DNA of 7,952 bases, taken from assembly GCA_021794775.1 (NCBI GenBank), contig JAJYQG010000089.1, forward strand, positions 1 to 7,952. Direction: 5' to 3'. The stretch comes from Pseudomonadota bacterium. Lineage in GTDB: Bacteria > Pseudomonadota > Gammaproteobacteria > Burkholderiales > Ferrovaceae. Each line of letters begins with the position of its first letter. The first letter of the stretch is position 1. This document shows, piece by piece, positions 1 to 6,732 of this stretch. The notes beneath the pieces are model-generated. The model was given only the letters and a program-made list of their open reading frames with translations, was not told where the DNA came from and did no database searches. The translations under genes and the position numbers were made by a program.

Positions 1-11
1 ATGTCACTCAT
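1..11 (-). CDS. flgK: Start of next flagellar gene, probably flgK (hook-filament junction protein), partial
   Basis: Only three complete codons are visible: ATG AGT GAC, then AT, giving Met-Ser-Asp-(Ile or Met). The ATG overlaps the flgJ stop in an ATGA arrangement. A strong Shine-Dalgarno run (minus strand 28..20, AGGAAAGGA) ends 8 nt before it, and a sigma-28 promoter lies about 46 bp upstream. In the enterobacterial gene order flgK follows flgJ, and some FlgK proteins begin Met-Ser-Asp followed by hydrophobic residues, so flgK is the best guess. Identity is inferred from position and promoter class, because the visible sequence is far too short for homology. Alternatives are a separate peptidoglycan hydrolase gene replacing the missing FlgJ domain, or an unrelated small gene. 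Confidence 0.55.
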
Positions 12-478
12 GACGATGGTCCTTTCCTGATGGCCTCAAGACCCTTTACAGAAGGGTTATCGGCTGTTGCGGGATGAACTTTAGAAGGGAATGGCAGGCC
101 CTTTGCTCCATGCGGCGGGTGTGGTACGGAGGAATGGGGGCTCAGCTGCCTCACCATGATATCGGCGAGTCCCAAGCCGTGCCCCTGGGAGAGGCTTTGT
201 GAGAGCTGTTTGTCGAGCAAGCCAGTAAACATTTTGGTTTGTTCGCTGTCACCCAGCCCGTTGTTGGGGACGGTGCTGCGCATGGCCTTGAGCATCATGT
301 TGGTGAAGATGGATTCAAACTGCTTGGCTACCTTGGGCAATGCCTGAGCTGGGTCTTGATGGGCTTTGAGCTTCAGGTTGTTGAGTGATTTGCTGTCGAA
401 GGCCAGTCCTTGTGTGGTGGCTGGATCGGGTAATTTGAGGCCATGGTCCATGATGTCAGATGATCTCCAGGTTGGCAT
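8..478 (-). CDS. flgJ: FlgJ rod-binding (rod cap) protein, single-domain form without muramidase domain
   Basis: FlgJ caps the growing rod in the periplasm and helps rod subunits polymerise. The 156 residues contain the rod-binding domain at about 45-112: the Phe-Glu-x-Ile-Phe stretch with MMLKAMR (54-67), the Asn-Gly-Leu plus Ser-Glu-Gln segment (73-80), and [14 protein letters not shown] (99-112), closely like E. coli FlgJ. A Pro/His/Lys-containing tail (113-156) follows, then TGA. The C-terminal glycoside-hydrolase (GH73-type) domain of enterobacterial FlgJ (about 313 residues) is absent, so wall cleavage must come from another protein. The chosen ATG (478) overlaps the flgI end by 23 bp and has AGGGG 6 nt before it. 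An in-frame ATG at 451, 4 bp after the flgI stop, gives 147 residues and starts closer to family alignments, so the true start is uncertain. A sigma-28 promoter is embedded in the tail. Confidence 0.93.
   Translation of the reverse strand: MPTWRSSDIMDHGLKLPDPATTQGLAFDSKSLNNLKLKAHQDPAQALPKVAKQFESIFTNMMLKAMRSTVPNNGLGDSEQTKMFTGLLDKQLSQSLSQGHGLGLADIMVRQLSPHSSVPHPPHGAKGLPFPSKVHPATADNPSVKGLEAIRKGPSS
20..28 (-). promoter_or_regulatory. Ribosome binding site for the gene starting at position 11
   Basis: The minus strand reads AGGAAAGGA, with the AAGGA core 8 nt before the ATG at 11..9. It lies in the last flgJ codons (Arg-Lys-Gly). Its strength is the main evidence that the ATG overlapping the flgJ stop is a real start and that the flgJ stop is genuine rather than a frameshift artefact. 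Confidence 0.7.
57..84 (-). promoter_or_regulatory. Sigma-28 (FliA) class III promoter inside flgJ, for flgK
   Basis: On the minus strand the -35 element CTAAAG (84..79) and the -10 element GCCGATAA (64..57) are both present. TAAA and GCCGATAA are separated by exactly 15 nt, which is the known FliA consensus (TAAA-N15-GCCGATAA). A transcript starting about 7 nt after the -10 would have a leader of roughly 40 nt containing the AGGAAAGGA ribosome site before the ATG at 11. The element lies inside the flgJ reading frame, over the codons for Ser132 to Asn141. Enterobacterial flgKL is known to have its own late promoter besides read-through from flgB, which fits. Nothing else in the window matches both halves. 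Confidence 0.85.
92..107 (+). promoter_or_regulatory. Sigma-54-like -24/-12 motif, antisense within flgJ
   Basis: The plus strand reads TGGCAG, five bases, then TTGCT, with GG and GC separated by exactly 10 bp. It matches the RpoN consensus (TGGCACG-N4-TTGCW) except for one base. It faces into the antisense strand of flgJ and flgI, where no gene is recognised, and could be a chance match. It is listed because RpoN controls flagellar genes in many gammaproteobacteria. Confidence 0.25.
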
Positions 479-1568
479 GCAGGGCCCCTGCTGTTTTCAT
501 CGACTGCAGGATCGACAGAAGATCCTGAGGTGTGGCGCCGATGGTATTCAGAGCATGCACCACTTCGTTGAGAGATACTCCTTTCTTGAGACGGATCACA
601 GAACCCTTGTCCTGCTTGATGTCAACGCTGGCTTGGCCGGTTTGGACGGTGGTGCCATTGGACATGGGGTTCGGCTGGCTGACTTCGTTCAAGGAGCTGA
701 TGACGACGGTCAGATTGCCGTGGGCGACGGCACATTCATCCAGGGTGACATTCTGGTTCATAACCACCGATCCTGTACGGGCGTTGATGATGACCTTGGC
801 TTCTTCGACGCCCGTATCCACCTGGAGATTCTCCAGGTGTGCCATGAACTGTACCCGGGCAGGACCGGTAGGGGCTTGAACCTGAAGCGTTCGTCCATCG
901 AGTGCCACGGCGATGGCCCGTCCTTCACCCAGTTTCTGATTGATGACATCCATCATCTGGTTGGCGGTGGTAAAGTCCATGTCGTTGAGGTCGAGGGTAA
1001 TGGTGTTCCCTTGGTCGAAAGGGGTCTGGATTTGCCTTTCAACGGTGGCGCCATTGGGAATGCGGCCGACACTCAGGTGATTGACGAGAACTTTCGAACC
1101 CTTGGCGCCAGCGCCGATGCCTCCCACCAGAAGATTGCCCTGGGCCATGGCATAAACCCGTCCGTCTGCCCCTTTCAATGGCGTCATGAGCAAGGTTCCG
1201 CCCACCAAACTTCCGGCGTTGCCAATGGAGGATACGGTGACATCAATGGGTTGACCGGGATGGGAGAAAGGGGGCATGTCGGCGGTCACCATGACGGCAG
1301 CCACGTTTTTGAGCATGGTTTGGAGCACCGCCGCAGGGGGGACATTGACCCCCATCTGGGTGAGCATGTTGGTGATGCTCTGGATGGTGAAGGGGGTCTG
1401 TGTCGTCATGTCCCCCGTGCCATCGAGGCCGACGACGAGACCGTAGCCAATGAGCTGGTTTTGTCGTACTCCCTGAATCGAGGCGAGGTCCTTGATGCGT
1501 TTGGCACTTGCGCCGACGGGTAGGATCAGGCAAAAGAGGGTCAGCAGCAGAAGTGTCAGAGTTTTCAT
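456..1568 (-). CDS. flgI: FlgI flagellar P-ring protein
   Basis: FlgI forms the periplasmic P ring around the distal rod, in the peptidoglycan layer. The 370-residue length is normal for the family. A Sec signal peptide is clear: MKTL, a Leu-rich core, and cleavage after Ala-Ser-Ala at residue 22. The mature protein opens with the family signature [20 protein letters not shown] (23-42), followed by [11 protein letters not shown] (43-53), the TNMLTQMGV region (66-74), [11 protein letters not shown] (86-96) and the conserved end [17 protein letters not shown] (354-370). Oddity: Cys279, in the segment [10 protein letters not shown], matches one of the two disulfide cysteines of the E. coli protein, but the partner position near the C-terminus is Ala362. 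The start is an ATG 14 bp after flgH with a weak AAGG 12 nt upstream. The 3' end overlaps the longest flgJ frame by 23 bp. Confidence 0.98.
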   Translation of the reverse strand: MKTLTLLLLTLFCLILPVGASAKRIKDLASIQGVRQNQLIGYGLVVGLDGTGDMTTQTPFTIQSITNMLTQMGVNVPPAAVLQTMLKNVAAVMVTADMPPFSHPGQPIDVTVSSIGNAGSLVGGTLLMTPLKGADGRVYAMAQGNLLVGGIGAGAKGSKVLVNHLSVGRIPNGATVERQIQTPFDQGNTITLDLNDMDFTTANQMMDVINQKLGEGRAIAVALDGRTLQVQAPTGPARVQFMAHLENLQVDTGVEEAKVIINARTGSVVMNQNVTLDECAVAHGNLTVVISSLNEVSQPNPMSNGTTVQTGQASVDIKQDKGSVIRLKKGVSLNEVVHALNTIGATPQDLLSILQSMKTAGALHANLEII

Positions 1569-1582
1569 GGCAGTGAGCAGCC

Positions 1583-2266
1583 TTAGAACGGTGTGGCGGA
1601 CATGAAGAAGCGTCCGAACAAGTTCATGATCGAAGCCTTGTCGATGTTGGCGTTGCCGCCTTTGTATTCGACATGGGCATCGGCCAACTGGGTTGAAAGA
1701 ATGGTGTTGCCCGTTTGAACGTAGACGGGATTGACGACCCCTGAAAGGCGCACGTACTGGTCTGTCATGTTGATGGAGACCAACTTTTCACCGCTAACCT
1801 TGAGGAAGCCGTTGGGCAGAACCTCGATCACCGTGGCTGTGATGGTGCCCGTGAGGGCACTGTTGCCCGTGCTGGAACCCGTGTTGGTGACCTTGTTGGA
1901 GGTCGATCCATTGGCCGAGATGCCATCCAGGACATGTTGTCCGGTGGCGGCGTTGGTGATCGACGGGGTGGTGGAGGCAAGCGAGCTGGAATGGGTCACA
2001 CCGCTGCCATCGGCTTCTGTGGCGGTGGTCGCCTCCTGCAGCAAGACCTGAATGGTATCGCCGACATTGCGTGCCCGGTTATCTTCGAAGAGCGGGTGTT
2101 GGCTGTATCCCGTCTGGAAAATGGCGCCATTATCCGGTGGAGCGGTTTTGTAAAGATTGACAGGGCGTGCGGTCATGGGGTCCGTGATATGGCTGGAAGG
2201 CACCACCGTACACCCGCTGATGAAAACCAGGGTGACGAGAGTCAGGATGATAGGGCGGGCGTCCAC
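1583..2266 (-). CDS. flgH: FlgH flagellar L-ring lipoprotein
   Basis: FlgH forms the L ring in the outer membrane, completing the bushing around the rod together with the FlgI P ring. At 227 residues it is of usual length. It has a lipoprotein signal peptide with lipobox Ile-Ser-Gly-Cys, so Cys19 is the predicted lipidated residue. Family motifs seen are [18 protein letters not shown] (59-76), [18 protein letters not shown] (138-155) with KVSGEK (156-161), SGVVNP (175-180), and an end in FFMSATPF matching the aromatic Pro-Phe terminus of the family. The start codon is GTG (2266..2264). It is chosen because GAGG (2278..2275) sits 8 nt upstream and no ATG precedes the signal peptide in frame. 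The gene lies 5 bp after flgG, whose last codons supply this ribosome site, suggesting translational coupling. Confidence 0.97.
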   Translation of the reverse strand: MDARPIILTLVTLVFISGCTVVPSSHITDPMTARPVNLYKTAPPDNGAIFQTGYSQHPLFEDNRARNVGDTIQVLLQEATTATEADGSGVTHSSSLASTTPSITNAATGQHVLDGISANGSTSNKVTNTGSSTGNSALTGTITATVIEVLPNGFLKVSGEKLVSINMTDQYVRLSGVVNPVYVQTGNTILSTQLADAHVEYKGGNANIDKASIMNLFGRFFMSATPF

Positions 2267-2271
2267 GATGT

Positions 2272-3057
2272 TTACCTCATGGTGACCAAGGTCTGCAGCA
2301 TCTGTCCGGAAGTTTGCACGGCTTGAGAATTGATTTCAAAAGCGCGTTGAGCCTCGATCATGTTGACCAATTCTTCCACCACGCTGACGTTGGAGGTTTC
2401 CACATAACCTTGGTTCAAGGTTCCTGCACCATTGAGTCCAGGGGTGTTGAGGTTGGGAGCGCCAGAAGATTGGGTCTGGTCGTACAGATTGCCGCCAATC
2501 GCCTGCAGGTTGGTCGGGTTCATGAAGGTGGCCAGCTGAATGGTCCCGATTTGCAAAGGGGTGACTACGCCAGCTTGAGTTGCCGATACCGTTCCGTCCT
2601 GGGCAATGGTGACACTTGTTGAATTGAGCGGGATGGTGATGGCAGGCTGGATCAGGTAGCCTGCGGAGGTCACCAGATTGCCCTGGTTGTCGGTCTGAAA
2701 CGAGCCATCCCGGGTATAGGCTGTGGTGCCATCGGGCATCAGCACCTGAAAAAAGCCATTGCCATTGATCGCGACGTCAAGAGAATTGCCGGTTTGCTGG
2801 AGATTGCCCTGCGTCATGATGCGTTCTGCGGCCAAGGGTTTGACCCCCGTGCCGAGTTGCATCCCGGAAGGGTACATGGTTTGTTGCGAAGATTGGGCGC
2901 CAGGCTGATAAATGGTTTGGTACAGCAAATCCTGAAAAACGGCGCGGGATTTCTTGAATCCGTTGGTGCCAACGTTGGCCAGGTTGTTGGAAATCACGTC
3001 CATTTGGGTTTGCTGAGCTTCTAGGCCGGTTTTGGAGATCCATAGGGAGCGCTGCAT
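2272..3057 (-). CDS. flgG: FlgG flagellar distal rod protein
   Basis: FlgG builds the distal rod that crosses the periplasm through the P and L rings. The protein is 261 residues, almost exactly the family norm. The N-terminal rod signature [20 protein letters not shown] is at 23-42. It is followed by the FlgG-specific segment [17 protein letters not shown] and [12 protein letters not shown] (43-73), which distinguishes FlgG from FlgF and the hook protein and helps make the rod straight and stiff. [16 protein letters not shown] (90-105) and YTRDGSF (114-120) are the shared core. The C-terminal helix [20 protein letters not shown] (228-247) pairs with the N-terminal helix. It is exported by the flagellar type III system, with no Sec signal. 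The ATG has AAGGA 8 nt upstream, and the gap to flgF is 15 bp. Confidence 0.99.
   Translation of the reverse strand: MQRSLWISKTGLEAQQTQMDVISNNLANVGTNGFKKSRAVFQDLLYQTIYQPGAQSSQQTMYPSGMQLGTGVKPLAAERIMTQGNLQQTGNSLDVAINGNGFFQVLMPDGTTAYTRDGSFQTDNQGNLVTSAGYLIQPAITIPLNSTSVTIAQDGTVSATQAGVVTPLQIGTIQLATFMNPTNLQAIGGNLYDQTQSSGAPNLNTPGLNGAGTLNQGYVETSNVSVVEELVNMIEAQRAFEINSQAVQTSGQMLQTLVTMR
2275..2278 (-). promoter_or_regulatory. Ribosome binding site deciding the GTG start of flgH
   Basis: GAGG on the minus strand is formed by the last sense codons of flgG (ATG AGG, then TAA) and lies 8 nt before GTG at 2266..2264. It supports the non-ATG start and ties flgH initiation to ribosomes finishing flgG. Confidence 0.7.
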
Positions 3058-3072
3058 GATGAGTTTCCTTGT

Positions 3073-3834
3073 TTAGCGCAGGGAAGCCAGAATCTGGGTT
3101 GCCTGCTGATCATTGGACTGGGCGGTTTGCAACATCTGCATGTGCATTTCGAACTGCTTTGAGATGGATATCATGTCCACCATGGCGGAAATGGCGTTGA
3201 CATTGCTGCTCTCCAGGCTGCCCGGCGTGACGGTGACGGTTGAGCTTGGCGGTACGGGTTTTTTATCCCGCGTCCGGAACAGGCCGTCGTCGCCGCGAAT
3301 CAGCGAAGCTTCAGGAGGGTCCACCAGGCGCAGCTTGCCGACAACCGTGGTGGTGGCAGGAGGCGGGGCATCGGGTACGGTTGAGATCGTGCCATCGGAC
3401 CCGATGGTGACTTGGGTGTCCGCCGGAATGACAATCTGATTTTGAGAGACCAGATCGCCTGTGTCGTCGATGACCGGATTTCCAGCATTGGTGACCAGGA
3501 CCCCATCGGGAGAGACATGCAGGTTGCCGTCACGGGTATAAGCTTCGCTGCCATCGGGCATCAGGATGGCAATCCAGCCTTTGCCCTGAATGCCGACATC
3601 CAGATTGCGTCCGGTTTCGGTCAGGGTGGCGGGCGTAAAATCATAGCCCGACAGTCCATTGACGACAAAGGTGCGGGTCGGCAGGCCCTGACCGTTCAAA
3701 GGGATGGCGCGAAAACTGTCGATGGCGCTGCGATACCCGCTGGTGTTGTTGTTGGCCAGGTTGTTGGCGAGCGTGGCCTGCCGTTCCAGGATGTGGGACG
3801 CTCCGCTCATGGCGGTATAAATGAGACGGTCCAT
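3073..3834 (-). CDS. flgF: FlgF flagellar proximal rod protein
   Basis: FlgF is a proximal rod subunit at the junction with the FlgG distal rod. The 253 residues match family length. The start MDRLIYTAMSGA is typical of FlgF. The rod signature is ANNLANNNTSGYRSAIDSFR (23-42), and the core shows GRNLDVGIQGKGWIAI (75-90) followed by LMPDGSEAYTRDGNL (91-105). The middle has a Pro-rich loop (DAPPPATTT, 155-163). The C-terminal helix (about 208-253) contains SSNVNAISAMVDMI and the phrase SKQFEMHMQML (225-235), which is characteristic of FlgF. It has no cleavable signal and is expected to be a type III export substrate. The ATG lies 7 bp after flgE. Its ribosome site GAGG comes from the last flgE codons, 10 nt upstream. 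Confidence 0.98.
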   Translation of the reverse strand: MDRLIYTAMSGASHILERQATLANNLANNNTSGYRSAIDSFRAIPLNGQGLPTRTFVVNGLSGYDFTPATLTETGRNLDVGIQGKGWIAILMPDGSEAYTRDGNLHVSPDGVLVTNAGNPVIDDTGDLVSQNQIVIPADTQVTIGSDGTISTVPDAPPPATTTVVGKLRLVDPPEASLIRGDDGLFRTRDKKPVPPSSTVTVTPGSLESSNVNAISAMVDMISISKQFEMHMQMLQTAQSNDQQATQILASLR

Positions 3835-3841
3835 GGCGGGT

Positions 3842-5119
3842 TTACCTCAGGTTGACCAAGGTCTGGGTGATCTGATCTTCGGTTTTAATGGTCTGCGCAT
3901 TGGCCTGGTAGTTGCGCTGTGCGGTGATCATATTGACCAATTCGGTGGTCAGATTGACGTTGGATCCTTCGGTGGCGCCGGACTGGATGGCCCCCAGATT
4001 CCCGGTTCCCGGGGCGCCCACCAGCGCATTGCCAGAGGCGTTCGTTTGGGCCCATTGGTTGTTTCCGATCGACTGAAGGCCTTGAGAGTCGGCAAAATTG
4101 GCCAACGCGATTTGTCCCAGATTCTTGGATTGCCCGTTGGAATAGTTGCCTTGGATGATGCCGGTGGAACTGACCGAGAAACCGCTCAATTGCCCCGAGG
4201 CATAGCCGTTCTGGCTCAGTTGGTTGACCCCGAAAGGGGAGCCGTATTGGGTGGTGCTGGAAAAGTCGAGCGTCATGGCCTGGGGCGTTGTCGCACCATT
4301 GGTGAACGGGACACTGACGCTGACTTGTCCCGTTTTGAGCGTTCCGGTGGCGGCAGGGTAAACCATGGTGCCGCTGGCGTTGAAGCCCAACGTTCCAATG
4401 GGTGTGGCCGCAGGGGGAACAGCGGTGCCATCCATCGTGAGATAGGTGTTCCAGGCGGCAGTACCGCCGGCCGCGGTGACGCTGGCAGGGGTGGGCGTAA
4501 CCAATGAAAAATAGACGGTGGCGATATGGCTGTTGCCCAGGCTGTCGTAAACCGTCATGGACGTGGAGTTGTTGAAGGTGGTCGGATCGGTCGGGTTGAA
4601 GGGGGTGGTGGCGGGTACGGTAGAGCTGGAATTCAGGTTCACCCCGACGGTGGCGCTGCTGGTGGAGGTAGGGGCAAGATTGGAGGTGGGGATCTGGAGT
4701 GGAACTGGCGTAGCGGCGACAATGGTTCCAGCTGACGTTGCTTGATAACCGGTGACACTGTTGCCAAAGGCATCGACCAAATCGCCTTTGTTGTTGAGCT
4801 GGAACTGGCCATCACGGGTGTAGCTGATGGTGCCGTTGTTGCTCATGCGGAAGAAACCCAGCCCATTGATGGCCATGTCGAGGGAATTCCCCGTGGTTTG
4901 GATATTGCCTTGGGAAAAGTTCTGGGCCACGTTGGCCACCTGTGTGCCGATGCCGATGGACGAGGCCGATGAGCCATTGAACGCCGAGGCGAAGATATCC
5001 GAAAATTGAGTGTTGGAAGATTTGTATCCCACGGTACTGGCATTGGCAATATTGTTGCCGATAGCGTTGAGCTGGCTGGAGGATGCGTCGAGACCGCTGA
5101 GGCCTTGTTGGAATGCCAT
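3842..5119 (-). CDS. flgE: FlgE flagellar hook protein
   Basis: FlgE polymerises into the curved hook, the universal joint between rod and filament. At 425 residues it is slightly longer than the Salmonella protein (403). N-terminal motifs are GLSGLDASSSQLNAIGNNIA (6-25) and NASTVGYKSS (26-35), then GNSLDMAINGLGFF (77-90) and YTRDGQFQLNNKGDLVDAFG (100-119). The surface domains lie between roughly 145 and 290 and include SMTVYDSLGNSHIATVYF (187-204). The second core half follows: YGSPFGVNQLSQNGYASGQL (292-311), then GFSVSSTGIIQGNYSNGQ (313-330). The C-terminal helix is about 386-425. Residues 112-261 have no Lys or Arg, and the surface domains are Thr/Ala/Ser/Pro-rich. The start has the strongest ribosome site in the operon (AGGAG, 5132..5128, 8 nt spacing), consistent with a protein needed in more than 100 copies. 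Confidence 0.98.
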   Translation of the reverse strand: MAFQQGLSGLDASSSQLNAIGNNIANASTVGYKSSNTQFSDIFASAFNGSSASSIGIGTQVANVAQNFSQGNIQTTGNSLDMAINGLGFFRMSNNGTISYTRDGQFQLNNKGDLVDAFGNSVTGYQATSAGTIVAATPVPLQIPTSNLAPTSTSSATVGVNLNSSSTVPATTPFNPTDPTTFNNSTSMTVYDSLGNSHIATVYFSLVTPTPASVTAAGGTAAWNTYLTMDGTAVPPAATPIGTLGFNASGTMVYPAATGTLKTGQVSVSVPFTNGATTPQAMTLDFSSTTQYGSPFGVNQLSQNGYASGQLSGFSVSSTGIIQGNYSNGQSKNLGQIALANFADSQGLQSIGNNQWAQTNASGNALVGAPGTGNLGAIQSGATEGSNVNLTTELVNMITAQRNYQANAQTIKTEDQITQTLVNLR

Positions 5120-5127
5120 GATCGTTT

Positions 5128-5132
5128 CTCCT
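5128..5132 (-). promoter_or_regulatory. Strong ribosome binding site for flgE
   Basis: AGGAG on the minus strand lies 8 nt before the flgE ATG, within the longest gap in the operon (22 bp). Full match and ideal spacing fit the high hook-protein copy number. Confidence 0.75.
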
Positions 5133-5141
5133 GATCGTCGA

Positions 5142-5891
5142 TTACTGGATATAGGCTACGGATGAAAGGGCAAAGGTGCCTAGCGTGCCAAGATCGAGCG
5201 ATGCGCCCTGACTGCCCATGGTGACCGAGTTGACCGTTCCGGATGTCAGGGGGGTAGCCGTGACGGCGGTGTTGCCGGCACTGGCGCTGGCGCTGACACT
5301 GTAAGTCCCTGATGGCAGGGTGCTGCCCGTACTGCTTTTGCCATTCCAGGTGACGGGAACGACACCAGAGGCCTGGCTCCCCAGGTTCAAAGTATCGACA
5401 ACAGCTCCGGCGCCGTTTTTGATCGTAACGGTCAGGTTGCTTGCGGCTTGGGGCAGTTGAACCCCCAAGGTGGCGCTGGAGCCTGACGTCAGATTGACCG
5501 AACTGCCGGGCACCAGCACGGTATGCCCAATGAGGCTGGTGGCGGCGGACATGGACTGGTTGTTGCCAAGGCTGGTATTGAGTGCACTTAACGTCGAATT
5601 GAGTTGGCTGATGCCACTGACGGTGCTGATTTGCGCCAATTGCGAGGTCATTTGGCTGCTGTCCATGGGGTTCATGGGATCCTGGTTTTGCAACTGGGTG
5701 ATCAGCAGGGTCATGAAGTTGTTTTGCAAACTGGCTGCGCTGGTGGAGGCGATGCCGGACAAGCCGGAACTGCCTGAACTGCTCGTACCGGTTGCGCTGC
5801 CCGCCCCGTTCGAGCCGCTGTTTTGGGTGAGTGAGCTGCTGGTGCTGTTGAGCTTGTTGATCAGGGCGTTGGTGGGGTTGATGGTGGCCAT
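5142..5891 (-). CDS. flgD: FlgD flagellar hook-capping protein
   Basis: FlgD forms the scaffold cap under which FlgE subunits assemble; it is later lost. The 249 residues contain a Ser/Gly/Thr/Ala low-complexity N-terminus (about 15-55) and the hallmark capping motif: NFMTLLITQLQNQDPMNPMD (58-77), then SSQMTSQLAQISTVSGISQL (78-97). After that come a tudor-like/Ig-like beta region with LIGHTVLVPG (120-129), TWNGKSSTGSTLPSGTYSVS (181-200) and the final SLDLGTLGTFALSSV (231-245). The sequence has no Arg, no Glu and no Cys. I count three Lys and four Asp, far fewer charges than E. coli FlgD. The ATG has AGGAG 6 nt upstream, overlapping the flgC stop, and the gap to flgC is 9 bp. Confidence 0.98.
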   Translation of the reverse strand: MATINPTNALINKLNSTSSSLTQNSGSNGAGSATGTSSSGSSGLSGIASTSAASLQNNFMTLLITQLQNQDPMNPMDSSQMTSQLAQISTVSGISQLNSTLSALNTSLGNNQSMSAATSLIGHTVLVPGSSVNLTSGSSATLGVQLPQAASNLTVTIKNGAGAVVDTLNLGSQASGVVPVTWNGKSSTGSTLPSGTYSVSASASAGNTAVTATPLTSGTVNSVTMGSQGASLDLGTLGTFALSSVAYIQ

Positions 5892-5900
5892 GAGGAACTC

Positions 5901-6305
5901 CTAGAGACCGAGGGTCAGGGTTTTCAGCAAGAGGGTGTTCGAGGTGTTCATGACCTCGACGTTGTTTTGGTAAGACCGTGAAGAGGAAATCATGTTCACC
6001 ATTTCTTCGACGACGTTGACGTTGGGCATGGTGACGTACCCTTGGGCGTCAGCCAGCGGATTGCTGGGTTCGTACATCTTTTTCATCGGCGACGGGTCGT
6101 TCACGACTTGGCTGACTTGAACGGCGGTCCCTCCCTGAGGGCCCATGGGAACGGCTTTGAAGATAACCTGTTTGGCTTGATAGGGTTGGCCGTCGGCGCC
6201 GGTTGCGCTGTCGGCATTGGCGAGGTTGCTGGCGACGATGTTGAGCCGCTCCGACTGGGCGGTGAGGGCGGAAGCGGCGATGTTGAGGGTGCTGAACAGT
6301 GACAT
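5901..6305 (-). CDS. flgC: FlgC flagellar proximal rod protein
   Basis: FlgC is a small proximal rod subunit. Its 134 residues fit the family. The start [20 protein letters not shown] (1-20) and [14 protein letters not shown] (20-33) form the N-terminal helix and rod motif. The centre has [11 protein letters not shown] (42-52) and [17 protein letters not shown] (70-86), typical of FlgC. The C-terminal part [20 protein letters not shown] (89-108) continues into [15 protein letters not shown] (109-123), the conserved closing helix. It is exported by the flagellar type III system with no Sec signal. The ATG lies 10 bp after the flgB stop. The ribosome site is weak (GAG, 9 nt upstream), so coupling with flgB translation is likely. 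The TAG stop is part of the flgD ribosome site. Confidence 0.98.
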   Translation of the reverse strand: MSLFSTLNIAASALTAQSERLNIVASNLANADSATGADGQPYQAKQVIFKAVPMGPQGGTAVQVSQVVNDPSPMKKMYEPSNPLADAQGYVTMPNVNVVEEMVNMISSSRSYQNNVEVMNTSNTLLLKTLTLGL

Positions 6306-6315
6306 GGTCGTTTTC

Positions 6316-6717
6316 TCAGTTGAGCACGCTCAGAATGTCCTTGATTTGCTGTCCGCCAAAGCGCAGGCTTGCCTGATACTGAACGGCGCTTTCTGCATAT
6401 TGGGCACGCTCAATATCCAGGTTAACCGTATTGCCGTCGGCGCTGGGTTGCACCACGGAACGGTACATCAGGGGCGCGCCTGCTACTGCATTCGTGGCAT
6501 TACCGGGCAAATGCTGTGGCGATGTGGTTTGCAGGGTAAGGGCGGCCTGCCTGCCCCGCATGGCGTTCGTAAGGGCGGCGCGAAAATCGATGTCTCGTGC
6601 TTGAAATCCGGGAGTGTCGGCGTTGGCGATATTGGACGCGATCAACTCTTGGCGTGTTTCCTGGACGCGCAGGGCGTTTTGCTGGAATTGCAGGGTTCTG
6701 TCGAGTACGGTAGCCAT
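6316..6717 (-). CDS. flgB: FlgB flagellar proximal rod protein, first gene of the operon
   Basis: FlgB is the proximal rod subunit closest to the MS ring and export gate. The 133 residues are of normal length. The N-terminal helix (about 5-30) leads into [20 protein letters not shown] (24-43), the rod signature in its FlgB form with Asp-Thr-Pro-Gly-Phe/Tyr. A short variable loop (53-85) and the C-terminal helix [20 protein letters not shown] (98-117) follow, continuing to [13 protein letters not shown]. It is the promoter-proximal gene: 66 bp separate its ATG from the divergent flgA start. The ribosome site AGGA is 9 nt upstream of the ATG. Confidence 0.98.
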   Translation of the reverse strand: MATVLDRTLQFQQNALRVQETRQELIASNIANADTPGFQARDIDFRAALTNAMRGRQAALTLQTTSPQHLPGNATNAVAGAPLMYRSVVQPSADGNTVNLDIERAQYAESAVQYQASLRFGGQQIKDILSVLN

Positions 6718-6732
6718 GGCGGAGATTCCTGT

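Noticed and set aside
164..171. Second GCCGATA-like sigma-28 -10 on the minus strand in flgJ
   Set aside because: No TAAA at the required 15-nt distance upstream, so only half of the consensus is present.
366..1523. Long plus-strand open frame opposite flgI (385 codons)
   Set aside because: It is antisense to a clear FlgI protein with conserved motifs along its full length. The translation is Gly/His/Asp-rich with no domain I recognise, as expected from the complement of a third-position-biased gene.
2280..3960. Short stretches of similar DNA at the ends of flgE and flgG and around the Met-Pro-Asp-Gly codons of flgF and flgG
   Set aside because: These follow conserved protein motifs of paralogous rod/hook proteins. 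Similarity at DNA level is patchy and does not need gene conversion or a repeat element to explain it.
3821..4507. Plus-strand open frame opposite flgE (228 codons, Gly/Arg-rich)
   Set aside because: Shadow of flgE. Composition mirrors the Thr/Ala/Pro codons of the hook protein, and there is no ribosome site or recognisable motif.
5730..5850. Ser/Gly/Thr-rich segment of flgD as a possible tandem repeat
   Set aside because: It is low-complexity but has no regular repeat unit. A flexible Ser/Gly-rich N-terminus is common in FlgD proteins.
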